Assembly (NCBI RefSeq): GCF_000321225.1 | Contig: NW_004450477.1 | Location: forward strand, 1,831,274 to 1,895,273 | Reading direction: 5' to 3' | Source of the DNA: Odobenus rosmarus divergens | Taxonomy: Eukaryota > Chordata > Mammalia > Carnivora > Odobenidae | Length of the DNA: 64,000 nt | In this document: positions 1-11,935 of the stretch, one piece after another | Layout of the letters: each line of letters begins with the position of its first letter | How positions within the stretch are numbered: position 1 is the stretch's first letter | Program-made: the position numbers and the translations under genes | Notes under the pieces: model-generated | Told to the model about the DNA's origin: nothing | Seen by the model: the letters and a program-made list of their open reading frames with translations, nothing else | The model's database searches: none

Positions 1-66
1 CATTGCCCGTGCAGACCAACACTATGCAATAGCCCTTAGCTGAAAAATATTTTTAGAAGGGCTCCT

Positions 67-190
67 CTGGGGGTGTCTGGCTGGCTCAGTCAGAAGAACA
101 TGCAACTCTTGATCTCAGGGTCATGAGTTCAAGTCCCATGTGGGGTATAGAGATTACTTAAATCTTAAAAAACAAAAATTAAAAAGGGGG
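67..190 (+). mobile_element. Can-SINE, older subfamily
   Basis: The head resembles GGTGTCTGGCTGGCTCAGTC and is followed by the 'actcttgatctcagggtcatgag' type body (B-box side) and a short A-rich tail ending in a G run. It lacks the CT-rich middle of the young copies, which marks the old tRNA-only subfamily. It is the only clear SINE in the first 11 kb. Confidence 0.85.
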
Positions 191-3100
191 GGGCAGCGGC
201 CTCCTCTACGGGCAGGACCTGGCTATCAGGACTTGCTCCTCAGGAGTGTAAGGGAGAGGGGGTGGGAGGGGGGCCCCAGGATGTGGATTCTGTCCTGGTG
301 AAGGAAAGCAGGTATGAGGAACAGCAGAGGAACAAGACTTTCAAGAATCAAGGACAGGAAGGGAAGGGGGGGATAAAGGGTAGAGATGAAGTCAGGTACC
401 TCCAAATCTGCCTGTGCAGGGAGTGAGGGGCCCCAGCAGCAAGGCAGGAGTGGGAGCCTGCCAGAGAGCCCCCCCACCGTGGAAAGTGGGAAAGACGGGG
501 CTGGGGTTTCAAGCTCTTCCCTAGGCCAGGCTGAAGCTGGTAGAAGGTCTGAGTCTGTTGGACCCGGAGGCCTGGGGCCATTCCCAGGGCTCTGGGGGTG
601 AGTTGCGTGTGTTCGTACTTCGACGGAACGGGAACAAGTCACCGGCAAGTTTACTTTATGATTTATTCCAGCCCAATACCAGACAAATGTTTACTCCATG
701 TAAGATTTGAAATCCTAGGGATGAGATTTTCTAAAACGGCCCATGGTTTGAGGAGTCTCCACCACATTTTTCATTCCCTCTCCCCAGCCCAGTTTTTTTT
801 TTTTTTAAAAGCTGCTTTCTCAGTTAATCATCGGCTCAGACTGTAGATCTTGAAGCGCTGAGAAGCTTCCTGTCCAGGTCCCAGAGGCAGTGATGGCTTC
901 ACAAAATACAGTTCTCAGTGTTTTCAGATCTGATGGCAGAAACTTACTGATTTCTAGTGTGCCTGCACTTGCCCGAGTGCTTGGTACTCTGTCAGGTACT
1001 ACATGAGTTACGGTTATTCCCCTCACAAGCTTCTTGGAGGCTAAATCCAACGTGGTCTCCACAGCACCGCAAGTCTGAACGACCGGGCCCACTGACAGGA
1101 GGAAGGCAGTGAGCAGCATCAGAGCGTCCCAGCCCTGTGCTGTCGGTGGGAGGAGAACCCTTCTGACAGCCACCCCAAGCCAGGTCTTGTCCCGAGAGGG
1201 AGTCCTTGGGCAGGGGCCTGCTCAGGTGACCTCCAAGTTCAGGGTTGACACAGGCCCCTGAGTTCTGGCTCACGGTAGGCAGGGCCAACCCTGGGGGAGA
1301 GCTCCTGCCTTCTGAGTGTGACTTTGGGGGATTCTGCCTGGTGCCCGTTCTTGGGTTAAACAGACGCACCCTACATTACCATTTCAGGGGCAGGTATTTG
1401 CTGGAGAGGCTTCTTGTCTAAGGCTTTATTTGGCGATGGCTGGTCTTTGATTCTTGGAGTCAAACAATCCTAGAATAGAATGTTTGGAAGATGTAGAAAT
1501 CCAGATGGGAGTTTGCGTACAGAAGTAAACAGGGGCAGTTCAGTTCACAGTTGTAGAAACCTGATGGAAGTTTCCAAAGCAGATCACCAGACCGCTGTCT
1601 TGTGCCCCTCTTTATCATTCTCGGGATCTTTTCCCTTCGGGGCCACAGGTATCTGGACTTAGTCATTGCTTAGCTGCTGCCTTGTCCATTTGTCAGCCGA
1701 GGTGCGCCTGCCTGTATAAACAGACACTTAATTCTTGAGGTACTGTCACAAAAGTCACTGTTGAGTGACCTAAAGATTCCTCCCTGCTCAACCAAGAGCT
1801 CGGGGGAAGAGCCTGTGCTTCTAGCATTGGACGAACTCTGGGTATACAGAAAGGGGACAGAGCCACTGTCTCAGCGAGGGACCACGAACTGGACGAGGTC
1901 AGGTATGACACATGTGGTGAGCACAGAAAGACAGCCGGGAGTGACAAGCAAAAACTTCACCGAGAAGAGGACATTTGGGTTGGAGTTGAAGAATGACCGG
2001 GAAGAGCAGCAGGGAGAGGGCTGTTCAGGCCGAGGAGAGCGGGTGAGCACAGCCCTGAGGAAAGAAGAGCCCGATGGGGATGGTGTGAGCGGGGGCAGAT
2101 GAGCCTACTGAGTGCCACCTCCTTCTAGGAAGTCAGGAGCCATGGGAGCTCCTCGGCGACCCTTCCTCCTTCCTTTGCCCCCATTTTCCTCCTGTAGTAG
2201 GCAAGAGCCTTCTTCATACGGGCTTCCAGCTTCTCTTTCTAATGATTATCATGAGAATGAGGAACTCTAACAGGCTTGCTTCACAGCTAAACCTTCAGAA
2301 AGATGTGACAGATTGATATGCAAAGACTAGAATTTAGCCGGTAGTACTCCAGGGCATTGTCTGGCACAGGTTCTGCCTGGCCTCCTACTTCCATGTGTGT
2401 TTAAGTTCTTCCTTCTTATATGGGGCATAAGAAAATTTTTCTTCTTGTGAGCTTACACAACATGGTGTGAGCTGGGAGCACTTGGCTGTGATATGTAGTA
2501 TGACCGCCTCAGCATTCCAGATACGTCCTGCAGACCTTCACCCCGCCTTATCGTGCACCCCTAGCATTAGCAATCCCTTGGTAAGCTGGGAGGTTTGCTC
2601 TTTAGCCTAGTAAAGAGTAGTCTGGGATCCATAGTTCCTGCAGGTGGATGATGTCACAGAGCCCCCTAGCTCAACAAGGAGGAAAGGGAGACTGGTGGTG
2701 AGGTCTGATCTCATGGGTTCCTGGTCCCACAGCTTGTTACAGGCCCACAGTGTTTGAATCCATGGGTTTGACTTTCAGTCCTGGGTTAACCCCATTATCC
2801 CACAGTTAACTCCCAACTGTGCTGTGAGCAAACACGAGTTTCTGTAAAATGTCAAAACAGACCCTCAGTTCTGAGATCTCCCATGCACCCTAACATGCAC
2901 TAACCAAGTAAGGAAAGCACACTTGTGACCTGCCAGAGTCCTAGCAGTAGGAAAGGAAGGCACCCTGCTATCAGTAGAGTTAGGATGATGGATAAAATAG
3001 CATCCCTGACCCTTCGAGGGGGTGGGAGCCTGGCTCGAGGGGCCGCCAGCCAGTGGGCTCGTGCACACACACACTCAGGCCTGCACCCACTCACGACTGT

Positions 3101-4038
3101 GGGGCATAACGTGACGGAAGCCGAACCAGGCGGTGAAGCTGAGCGGAGTAGCGGGTGCTGGGGTGAAGGCAGGGAGAGCGGCAGCAGGAAGGAACGCGGG
3201 GCAGAACAGACGCCGGGGAGGTCCCAGGACCACTCGATTTCTTTTTTTGCCCCTAGACAAGAGGGAGAACACTTACTGGAAGAGGCTCGTGACTTTCCTT
3301 GTCTCATACTATCTCCACAAGAAATACTCCCATACTCCCACAGGAAGGCCACTCTCAGTTGAGGCACTAACTTTCGGGCGCCGAGGACCACCTTCATCCT
3401 GCACACAAAGCAGTAGGATGCTGCAGTGAGGGCCCGGGGATGAGTTGGCGGAGGGGGAGCCGGGGGGACATTCTGAAGCCAAAATCCAATGTGGTTAAGT
3501 CATGAAGGAGGGGTGGGGGGGGGCAAGGACAGCATAGTGCATAGTGTGGGCAGAGGGGAGGATATTGGGCCCTGGCACATCAGCAGGGGGGTGGTCCTGG
3601 GCATGGGGAGAACTGACCGTTACTAAATAATATGCGTCTGGACACCGAGCCAGTAAGGGGCAGCACTAGATTTGAACCAGGGTCTTCAGTGTGATGTTCC
3701 TTTTGACTGTTGTCACAGAATTTTCACTTCTAGAATATATTTTAAAGAGCTCTTCCACCAAGAAATAATTGCAGCTCACCATAGGTATTATGAACCGAAC
3801 AATATTCTAGGCACCTTCTTGAATTCCTTGACTCCTCAGTGAAACTCATTGAAAACTGTTAGATGGGTGCTCCTGTTATAATGGAGCAGGGAAGCATCTG
3901 GGCATGCATGGGCTCATGGGAGCGGGAAAGCCCTGGTCCCGCAAGGTGGGCCTCTCCCCAGTCCGTGCAGGATGCTGCGGGGCCTCCCCCCCCCGCCAGT
4001 ACCTCGTTCCAGCTGAAACCTCTCCGCCTGTCCTGCAG
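191..4038. other. Unique sequence, probable intron
   Basis: No recognisable SINE, LINE or LTR. The stretch is moderately GC-rich with several G runs (3506-3527, for example). Open frames here are short and overlap on both strands, and none shows a family motif or a paired acceptor and donor that I trust. If 4039-4113 is a terminal exon, this would be its upstream intron; that is inference. Confidence 0.4.
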
Positions 4039-4113
4039 GAGGGCCACCCGGAGGAGCCCGAGGCTGAGGAGCAAGTCCACGACCAGCAGCCCCAGCAGCC
4101 GGAAGAGTACTGA
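4039..4113 (+). CDS. Possible last coding exon of an unidentified gene
   Basis: A pyrimidine-rich acceptor (CTCCGCCTGTCCTGCAG, ending at 4038) is followed by a phase-0 open frame of 24 codons and a TGA at 4111-4113. The peptide starts EGHPEEPEAEEQ and ends QPQQPEEY: strongly acidic, rich in Glu, Pro and Gln, like the flexible C-terminal tails of many secretory-pathway or membrane proteins. The frame also runs upstream through the acceptor to 3904, so openness alone does not prove an exon; the case rests on the acceptor and the biased composition. I do not recognise the protein, and no upstream exon is visible in the preceding 4 kb. The DNA downstream resembles a 3' UTR. It could also be a chance open frame in GC-rich DNA. 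Confidence 0.35.
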   Translation, partial: EGHPEEPEAEEQVHDQQPQQPEEY

Positions 4114-5436
4114 AGCGTCCTGGCCGCTCGCGCCTTCAGCTGTGCTTGGGAACTTTTCTTCTGGAGAAACGCGTGGCCTCAAGCTCAGCCGTAACCAGTC
4201 GTTCCCAGTCTGCCGTTAACATCAACGCACTGTTGCATCCGCCAGCCACCGCGCTCGGTTCCCATTTCCTTTGCCAAGACCCATTAGCAGCCGGCCGTTG
4301 GGCGGCCTACCTGAGAGATCACAGGGTCACGTCCCTTCTACTTCACCACTTGGCTGCTTGAGATTGATTCTGCTCTTTTCATTTCTCAAACTCCCCCCTT
4401 CCCAACACCACCCCTCCTTTTATCCTGGTGTGAAACAATGGTAATTTGATATATGGTATTTACATCGGCATTTCTCAACCAGTGTCACTAGATGTCACAC
4501 ATTCGTGGTGCTTTGATGTTTGCAAGTCTAACCTCTGAAGGTAAATTTGGTCAAATAAATTGGAGCAAAGGGAAAGAGATACTTGATATGAAAGCCATAA
4601 GGACAGTGACTCGTTTTATAGGAAAAAAAAAAAATGGAATCAAAACTAGGACTTCAGGGCCCAGCAGTATTTCTCCCTGAGCATGGTAGACAGCTACAGT
4701 CAGTCAAGGACAACACCATCTCCGCTTCGCCCTCCGACTGCTCGCCCCGCCCCTCCCACACCCAGGTTCTCATGCTCTTTTCTTTCTCAGGGTCCTCTTT
4801 CGTGGGCAGCCACTCTCCCCAAAAGCTGTCATCAGTTACCTACAGTCCAGAGGGGGTCTGCATAGGTGCAGGTCCTCCTGCCTCTCTCTGGCTTTCAGCC
4901 CAAAGCCTGTCCTCTGCACTAGGGGACTCCTCCTCCAGAACGACTTCAGGGTGTGCGGCCCTGAGGGGCAGGGCTCTGCGTCGTGCTGCACGCTCGCTGG
5001 AAGTGAAGACCTTCTTACTGGGAGCATCATTCCAAGGGTGACTCCTGATTCTGAAGTCTGGTGTTGACACTGGAATGACAGCACAGAAAAAAATCCCTGA
5101 CTCCCCGTACCTTCTGGAATAAGGAATTTCCCCTCGTTAATACTAAGGCCCTCCTTGTCATTGACCTTTGATAACCGTGGCAATTCATAAATAGAGGAAA
5201 CATTAATGAATTAAAAGCATTCCTTATTTTTTTAACTAATATTTGCACATTTTCTTAGTATCTTTCCAAATCTTTGCCTCTTTTATTCCTTTGACAGATG
5301 GTATCCCTTCCTGGATCATTCATTTCACTTGGTTTCCAACTTTAGATTTGCCTCACTTGTTATTGGACTTAGCAGGTGCAGCAACAACAACCAACAAGTG
5401 TGCCCACCCCACTTGCCTCTTAACTGAAAAGCTTCA

Positions 5437-5442
5437 AATAAA
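5437..5442 (+). terminator. Candidate polyadenylation signal AATAAA
   Basis: Canonical hexamer in the context CTTCAAATAAATTTCTG, about 1.3 kb after the putative stop codon, followed by TG- and T-containing sequence. Candidate proximal poly(A) site. Confidence 0.3.
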
Positions 5443-6875
5443 TTTCTGAAATATGTATCATAAAGCTTTGACATTTCTTTATTAATTGGTGAAATACTAA
5501 TTCTCAATTCTAGCATTGGAGCTTTCCACCAAAAGAAGTCTTCTCAAAATCTTTTGCAGCAAGGTGGCATTTGAGTTACAGGTGAACAGGATGGCTTGTA
5601 TTTTTGAGGTTATTCCAACACGCTGTGCATAACTGGACAGACGTTCTGTGGTGTTCGGTTTCCCTTTCTTCTCTCTCGCGCCTGCTCTGCACGGCGGCGA
5701 CCCCTCTCTCTCTGGCCGGCCAGCCTGGCTCCCGGCAGTGACATCCTCCCACACCTGCGCACAGGCAGTGGTTGTGCTATGCTCGGCCTCGTGCTCAGCG
5801 GTGTGCTCCCTCCCAGCCGTTTGTACGGACCTTCCTTTTGGAAAAATAGCTCTTGTAAAGAGGCACAATGAATAATTCCAGGCGGATGATCCTTGGGTGG
5901 TTCCTCGGCAGGGCCCGCTCTGGAATACCCAGTGCCAGGTGGAAGGTGGCCCGGATTCCCGGCCTAGGGGTGGGGGGGATGGCAGCGCAAGCTGCCTAAG
6001 CCTCGCCGGCACCAGCCGCTCTGTCTCTCCCCCAAAGCCCCAGCCTTGTCAGCTATGAAAACGTACTTTACCCGGTGGTCATACCTGATTCTCCATCCCC
6101 GAGTCTTAGCACCAGCTATTCACGGATTTAGCGAAGAGCTACATGTTCCTCCTCCTGTCCGCATCTGACCCCTCTTCCATCGTGCCGGGTCACATGTGAC
6201 ATCACCGATGCTTTGGGGAATCTTGAACAGCTAGGGTTCTCCGTCGTCTTCGGCTGCACCCCAGCTTCGGTGCAGACCACCTCCTTTCCCGGGGCTACTC
6301 CTTTCTCCCCGAGGGCTGTACCCTGTCATCCTCCCATCTGGGCGGAGAAGCATCCCGTTGTGGGCTCGGCCCGCCCTCTCAGAAGCCGGACTTCATTGTT
6401 AGCCACGCGGCTATGGCTGGTGATAGCACTTCCCCTGCTCGTGTCAGATAGGAAGTGATTGAAGCAGGGGGCAGAGAGAGGGCCCGTCTTCTTTCTAAGC
6501 AGAAAAGCATAAAAAGGAAAGACAAAGACAAACACCTTGTTGAGCAGAGAGAAGTAAACTCCAGAAGGGAACCAAGAACTCCTCCCTTCCCTGGTGAGTA
6601 TTTCCATTATTCCGTTAAGGTTTGATATGCATTCAGATTACTTTTACTAAATAGTACACCATAAATCTTTTGTTATATATTCAATGTAAACTGAAGGAAT
6701 GTAAACATATGTATTGTTAATTATAAATAGAGATAAGTAATGACATCATAGATGAAAAAGTCTTATTCAGATGTATCACATTCATTTTACATTACCCTAT
6801 TGTCGCATGGTAGAATAGTTTTTTTGTCTCTGAATATGTGAATAACTTGACTTGCGTTTATCTTTTTACATATTT

Positions 6876-6881
6876 AATAAA
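6876..6881 (+). terminator. Candidate distal polyadenylation signal AATAAA
   Basis: Hexamer at the end of a 280-base AT-rich, repeat-free block, followed by an A run and then T/G-containing sequence. It is the best candidate for the distal end of a transcript from 4039. Confidence 0.3.
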
Positions 6882-9800
6882 AAAAAGTATATGTTAAAAG
6901 GACTGGATTTACAGATTCTTACATTTTTATGCTAAGGTTTCCTTCCAAGTGAGCATGTGTGTGTGAATAGGTTATGTGGAATCCCGCATCTACCCACATT
7001 TTTTTATGATTGACAAGGCGGGGGGGGTCAATGGATGGCAAATGTTTTAACAGGAATTAAAGATTAGTATCTGATATCAAATGTAGCAGCTGTGATACCT
7101 TTTTAAAAACTTTACCAAAAAAAAAAGTAAGCCATTTCCTTAGGAAAGATTGCACTTGCAGGCACACAGAAGCCTCGCTCCTGCAGCTCCAGCCTGCTCC
7201 ATCCGGACCAGACAGGGCTGGGCAGATAGGAAACTGGTGGAGCAGCAAGCAGATGTTTCCAAGCTTCATGGCAAAATGACGGAGGATGAGCAAAAGCTCT
7301 CGGGTTCAGTGCATTCTCCCCCTCTAGTTTAACAACTTGGACCAACAGTGATGATTTCTACACACCAGTAGAATACCAACTCATAGGCACAGGAATAGGT
7401 AAAAAAAAGAAATGCCTTAGAAGTGGCGAGGCTGGAGAACAGGGCACAGCAGCGTGTGGGAGACTTGGCCCAGGAGATGGCAGGTCACAGAGGCTCAGCC
7501 CATGCGCTCCCCACCCTGACGGATGCTAGCCTGCCCTAAACTGCTTTCAAGCACCATCTAGAGGCCAGTTTGGTTCCTATACTCTCCTTTGGCGACTATT
7601 TCCCATCCACTTACCTTTAGGCCCTTTTAAGCGGAGAAGTGGGAAAGGGACCGAAAACAAATATACTACCACTTTTCTCCATCTACACTCACGTCTGCAC
7701 CGGGTAAGTGTGTGACAGAAGACTGAGCTGTTACCTGGGTTGGGAAAGTTCATACTCAAAACACACGTGTTTCCATTTCATTCCGCCAGCCCTGGGATTT
7801 TAAACACTAGCTCTCCCACTCAGACATCTGCACACAAATTGTCCAGAATACGTGTGCTCCATCTTACCTGAAAGGCACACTGGTGGACTCTAGGAAGCAC
7901 ATCACTAATGGTACAAAAGGGGGGGCGGATAATAGGTTTGCTCCACGTATTAAATCTGAGATCATCTCTAAAAATTGAACATGTTCCTACTGGGACTATG
8001 GGATTATGGGTAGGCCCATGGCGGGGGGGTGGGGGCAGAAAGGGGTTCATGTAATTCCACTAAATTCAAGTTACACAATGCCAGTTCTCTAAAATGAAAC
8101 CGGTAACTTCATTCCTGGCCTTTCTTAGTCTTCCTCTTCACCGCTAGACACAGCTCCTGTGATCCTTCCAGCCACTGTCACTCGCAAACATCACTGACCC
8201 ACCCTCTCGGCCCTAACGCCCTGTTGCCAGACTGCGCAAGTGTGACAGCAGGGCCGCTCCGGTTCTGGAGAGCTGGGAACTCAGACGTCCACCGCTCACT
8301 GGAAGAGTTCTGGCTTTGTTGCCTAATGGAAGGCAAACCTTAAAATCCCTTGAGCCCTGGTAGGAGCCCTCACATGGCACCGGGACTTCAGATCACAGGA
8401 CTGCCCAAGGGCAGGACCCCCCCTCCACAGCCCCCACACCTTTTACAGGTAGGGCTCACACAGAAGGTGTGTTCGCTGAGGTGTCCCACCTCCTGTGTTG
8501 CCATGAGGATTGTGGAAGGCCCAGCCGAAGCTTATTTGTTGAATGCGTTTTTCTTTTTCACGGAAAATGTTGACTGTTTTTAGCTTGTCAAGCTTAACTT
8601 CTTAAACCGGTTGCCTGTGGTATTTTGTAACCATTTTCTCAAGACTGAGTATAAATGAAGTGTTTTTAAAGGGTAATAACATCTCAACGTACCTCTGAGT
8701 TTATGATATTCAGTAGGAACTAGCCCAGTACCTAAATGGGTTCTTTTCCTTCTATGTAGCAAACGTCCCTCATTTTTACATTATACTATTTCTCTAGGTC
8801 TTGAAGGTTATCTGTATAATTTTTTAGGTGTGTTTATCTTACTAAAATGTTTTGGTTAAATCTGCTCTCACACGTTAATTTCTAACCTTTAGAAATTAGA
8901 GAACAAAGAGTTCCCATAAATGCGCTCACAATTTTTATCTGATCTAAATTCACAGACTACCACTAGGACACTCTCTCCTAATCTGACATATTTATGATAC
9001 AGATGAAATGTGACCTTCTTCTCCCAGGGAAACCTTTTTTTTTTTTTTTACCAGCTTCAAAGTTTTTCCAGAGTGAGAGACTATAGAAAATCACCTTAAA
9101 TGTCAGTCTCTCAGAGGCTAAGCTCTCTCAAAGATAGGTTCAGAGATCATCCTGTCCTGCAGACACAGACACTGTCCCATCACATGAGCAAAATATGGGG
9201 GAGGGGGCCAAGAAGGAAAAAGTGAATTTTACCTCAAACATCTTCAATTTTTCTTGAGAGTGGTTTTGAAATTAATGTCACAGAACGCTGACCAGTCACA
9301 GCTAAAATATTATCAATACAACATCCCAGGTCATCTAGCTTTCTTTTTTAAATTTTGGTAACATTTCCTCGGGGATGAAAAACACACTCCTTTTAAAGAT
9401 TTAATAGGCACAGAATGAACATTTGTATTTGTCATACCTACAGATCTAAAAAGGCTCAAATGTACTAATTTTTCTGAGAACGTAATGTGGGAAATTGCAG
9501 ACAGGTGGTTGTATCTCTACCGTCTTCCCTAAGCAAAGACTTGACAGTGTAGATACTCCCTTGTTAGAACACAGTTTTGTTAGTCTCTGAGTATTACAAA
9601 GAGGCTCCAAACATTTACTTGAAAACACTCCTAATAGTTTACACACAATCTAAAAACTGTCTGCCGGACCACACAGCCATAGGTAGACTCAACACGTGAC
9701 ATGATGGAAACGCCTCACGTAACTCCTTACTATCCTGAGAATGATGGCCATGCTCGGGCATCCTGTGCGCTGGTGCTCTGTCACCGCACTGGTTTGCAGG

Positions 9801-11339
9801 CCGTGAAAGGCCATTTTCTGATGGGACTATGTATGCTACCTTCCACAAAGAAAGTGGTGCGTTTCTATGGAGAACTGCCCCCAAACCCAATATGGGTGTG
9901 ATTTGGGGCTGAACTCAGTGAGGCTTTTGAAGACCTAGAAGGAGGACTCTGGACCAGTGGTGCCTGTCGGAGCTGAGCCTCCAAGAGCTTTCAGCTCCCT
10001 CGTCACTCCCTACTTTTCCAGCTCAGGGGCAGTCATGATTTTCCTACCAACGGAAAGAGAAGGAAAGACTGCAAAGGGGACAGTGGTATAAGAGGTGACC
10101 CCTCTTCCTTTCTAAGATACTTTAAGAATGATCCAGTATCCTTCGAGTCACTTGTCCCTGTTTTGGAAAACAGCATGGGGGCTGGGAGGCAAACTCGATC
10201 CTGTCCTCAACCCAGGTGCGGCTCAACAAGAACAGATTAGCTTGAGGCAGGAGCTGTGCGCTCACTTCAAAGGACAGGCAGGGTAAGAGCCCAGGCCCTG
10301 GGGAGGGGGGACTGGCAGCCCAAGGCCAGCTGAGGTGCGCAGAAGGCAAAGGGCTGGCAAGAGGATTCCACCAAGGCTGCAGCTCTGGCAGAAGAGAAGC
10401 CCACGTCTCCACGTATCTTGTCCACGGAAGCTCTTCAGGCCTGGGTTCCAACACCACTGCTCCTCTGGAGAAACCATGCCCTGGGAACCAGAGAAGGAAC
10501 CAGCTGCTGCTTCACAGAAAGAGTGTCTATTCCTGGTCACATTTCTTTACTGACAAGATTCCTGTGTTTAAGTGTTGACTCAACTGTGCTCCCAAGAAGA
10601 AATAAGAGGGAAAAATTACCATAGACACTCTTTAAAACATATATCCAGGAAAGCTGTAAGACTACCTTAGAAAGACCCAAAAGAATTTTTTAAGCTAAAG
10701 AAAGGGGGAAGGGGAGAGTATTTTTATTTTCTCCTCTAATTTAACGGTTTTGAAAAGCTTGAGCACGAACCATGGGTGAAGCACAAGTCAATAGCGACTT
10801 TTTACTCCTAATATCACATCACTATCCCTCAGTTACTCTAATGGAACTCTAAAAGAAGAGCATTCTGCATCCATACCTGCCTCAGTCCAAAAATAAGTAA
10901 AGCAGTTCATTTTTTAAAAGCGTATACTACATATCTGAGTGAGGAAATCAGAGCAAGGGGAAACGAAGGGAAAGATGAAGGCAGAAGTAAGGTCAGTAGC
11001 CTCACACAAGCCCTGAGGTCTTCTAGACTTTACTAGGATGAAGGGGGGAAATTACCACTGAGCTTCCTAGTTGCCAACATCAAGAGGTAAGTAATCATTA
11101 CTCAATTTAAAGAGTCCATGAGCTGAAAACAGTTACTTGAGAGTGCAGATACCTAGATCTAAGAGAAATTTCTCTGGCTCCTAAGAAGAAATTAAGTGAC
11201 GGAGGGAGCCTGACCGTCACAGCATCTCATAGCTAATACAGTATCGTTCTAGTAATCCTCAGGACTACCCCTGATGACATAATGCCAAGATGCAATTCAG
11301 GAAAAACCAATCTACCAGGGACCTAAAACTGTGTATGCA
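6882..11339. other. Unique sequence without recognised elements
   Basis: About 4.4 kb in which I see no SINE, LINE, LTR or MIR, only short homopolymers (G run at 7020, T run near 9040). Open frames are short and lack recognisable motifs. It could be downstream intergenic DNA or a continuation of a transcription unit. Confidence 0.4.
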
Positions 11340-11935
11340 CAGAAATAACTCTGGAGTGTCAGGCTTCATCCCAGGATAAAACAGGGGCGGGGGGATTGTG
11401 AGCACCCCACTGGTTCCCACAGGTACTCATGTGTCTGTGCTGCGGGCAGGGGAGGGAAATGGCCTAGGCCGGCTGCTTTGTTCCTGGAGGGCTCTCCCAG
11501 TGATCTTTGTCCCTCCAGTTAAGCTCTGAGATTAGTAAATAACCCTCCCACCTGTAAGCCCCAGGCATTTTTCAAGCTGCTGCTTTTGTGCTATATTTCC
11601 ATGGGCTGTTTGTTGTACTGTCTCTTTCAGGGCGGGGATTCATTTTCCTCTCAGAGCAGAGCCCGCTAATTTTTAAAATTCCAAGATTTAATCCCACTGG
11701 TTGTAAGAGCTCATGAAATTTGGCCCCTTTGGTTTTCAAAGCCAAAGGTTACAGGGATTCATCTTCCCCGTGCAAGCTCCCCAGTGTGACTATTTCTCTC
11801 CCCTCTCTGTGCCCACAGGCCCTCCCCTCCAGGGGACAGCCCTGCAGGTCCATTTAGCTCCCCGCCACACCCCCACCCTTCCTTACCCTCTTCCATGTGG
11901 GCCTCTTCTCTACATTTAGCTGGGGGATTTGTTCT
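11340..11935 (-). mobile_element. L1 5' UTR fragment (front part)
   Basis: On the minus strand this matches the front part of the old L1 5' UTR at about 58,960-59,640. Shared landmarks are 'ccagctaaatgtagagaag', a block with 'agagacagtacaacaaa' and 'gcagcagcttgaaaaatgcc'. Reading 5' to 3' on the minus strand, the fragment begins near 11,935. No coding capacity. Confidence 0.7.

Larger units (their letters stand above)
4114..6881 (+). other. Candidate 3' UTR of the 4039-4113 exon
   Basis: This repeat-free block turns from GC-rich (with CpG clusters near 5680-5730 and 6220-6410) to AT-rich at 6600-6890, where it ends in AATAAA. AATAAA also occurs at 4554 and 5437. The shift towards an AT-rich end and the lack of transposons fit a long mammalian 3' UTR, but no transcript evidence is available. 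Confidence 0.3.

Noticed and set aside
386..601. Open frame followed by GTGAGT, resembling an exon with a donor site
   Set aside because: The frame is rich in Gly/Ser/Pro from GC bias, the opposite strand is equally open, and no matching acceptor-donor pair or family motif is present.
1761..2102. 113-residue open frame
   Set aside because: It opens at TTG rather than ATG, shows no motif, and the DNA has the look of purine-rich intron sequence.
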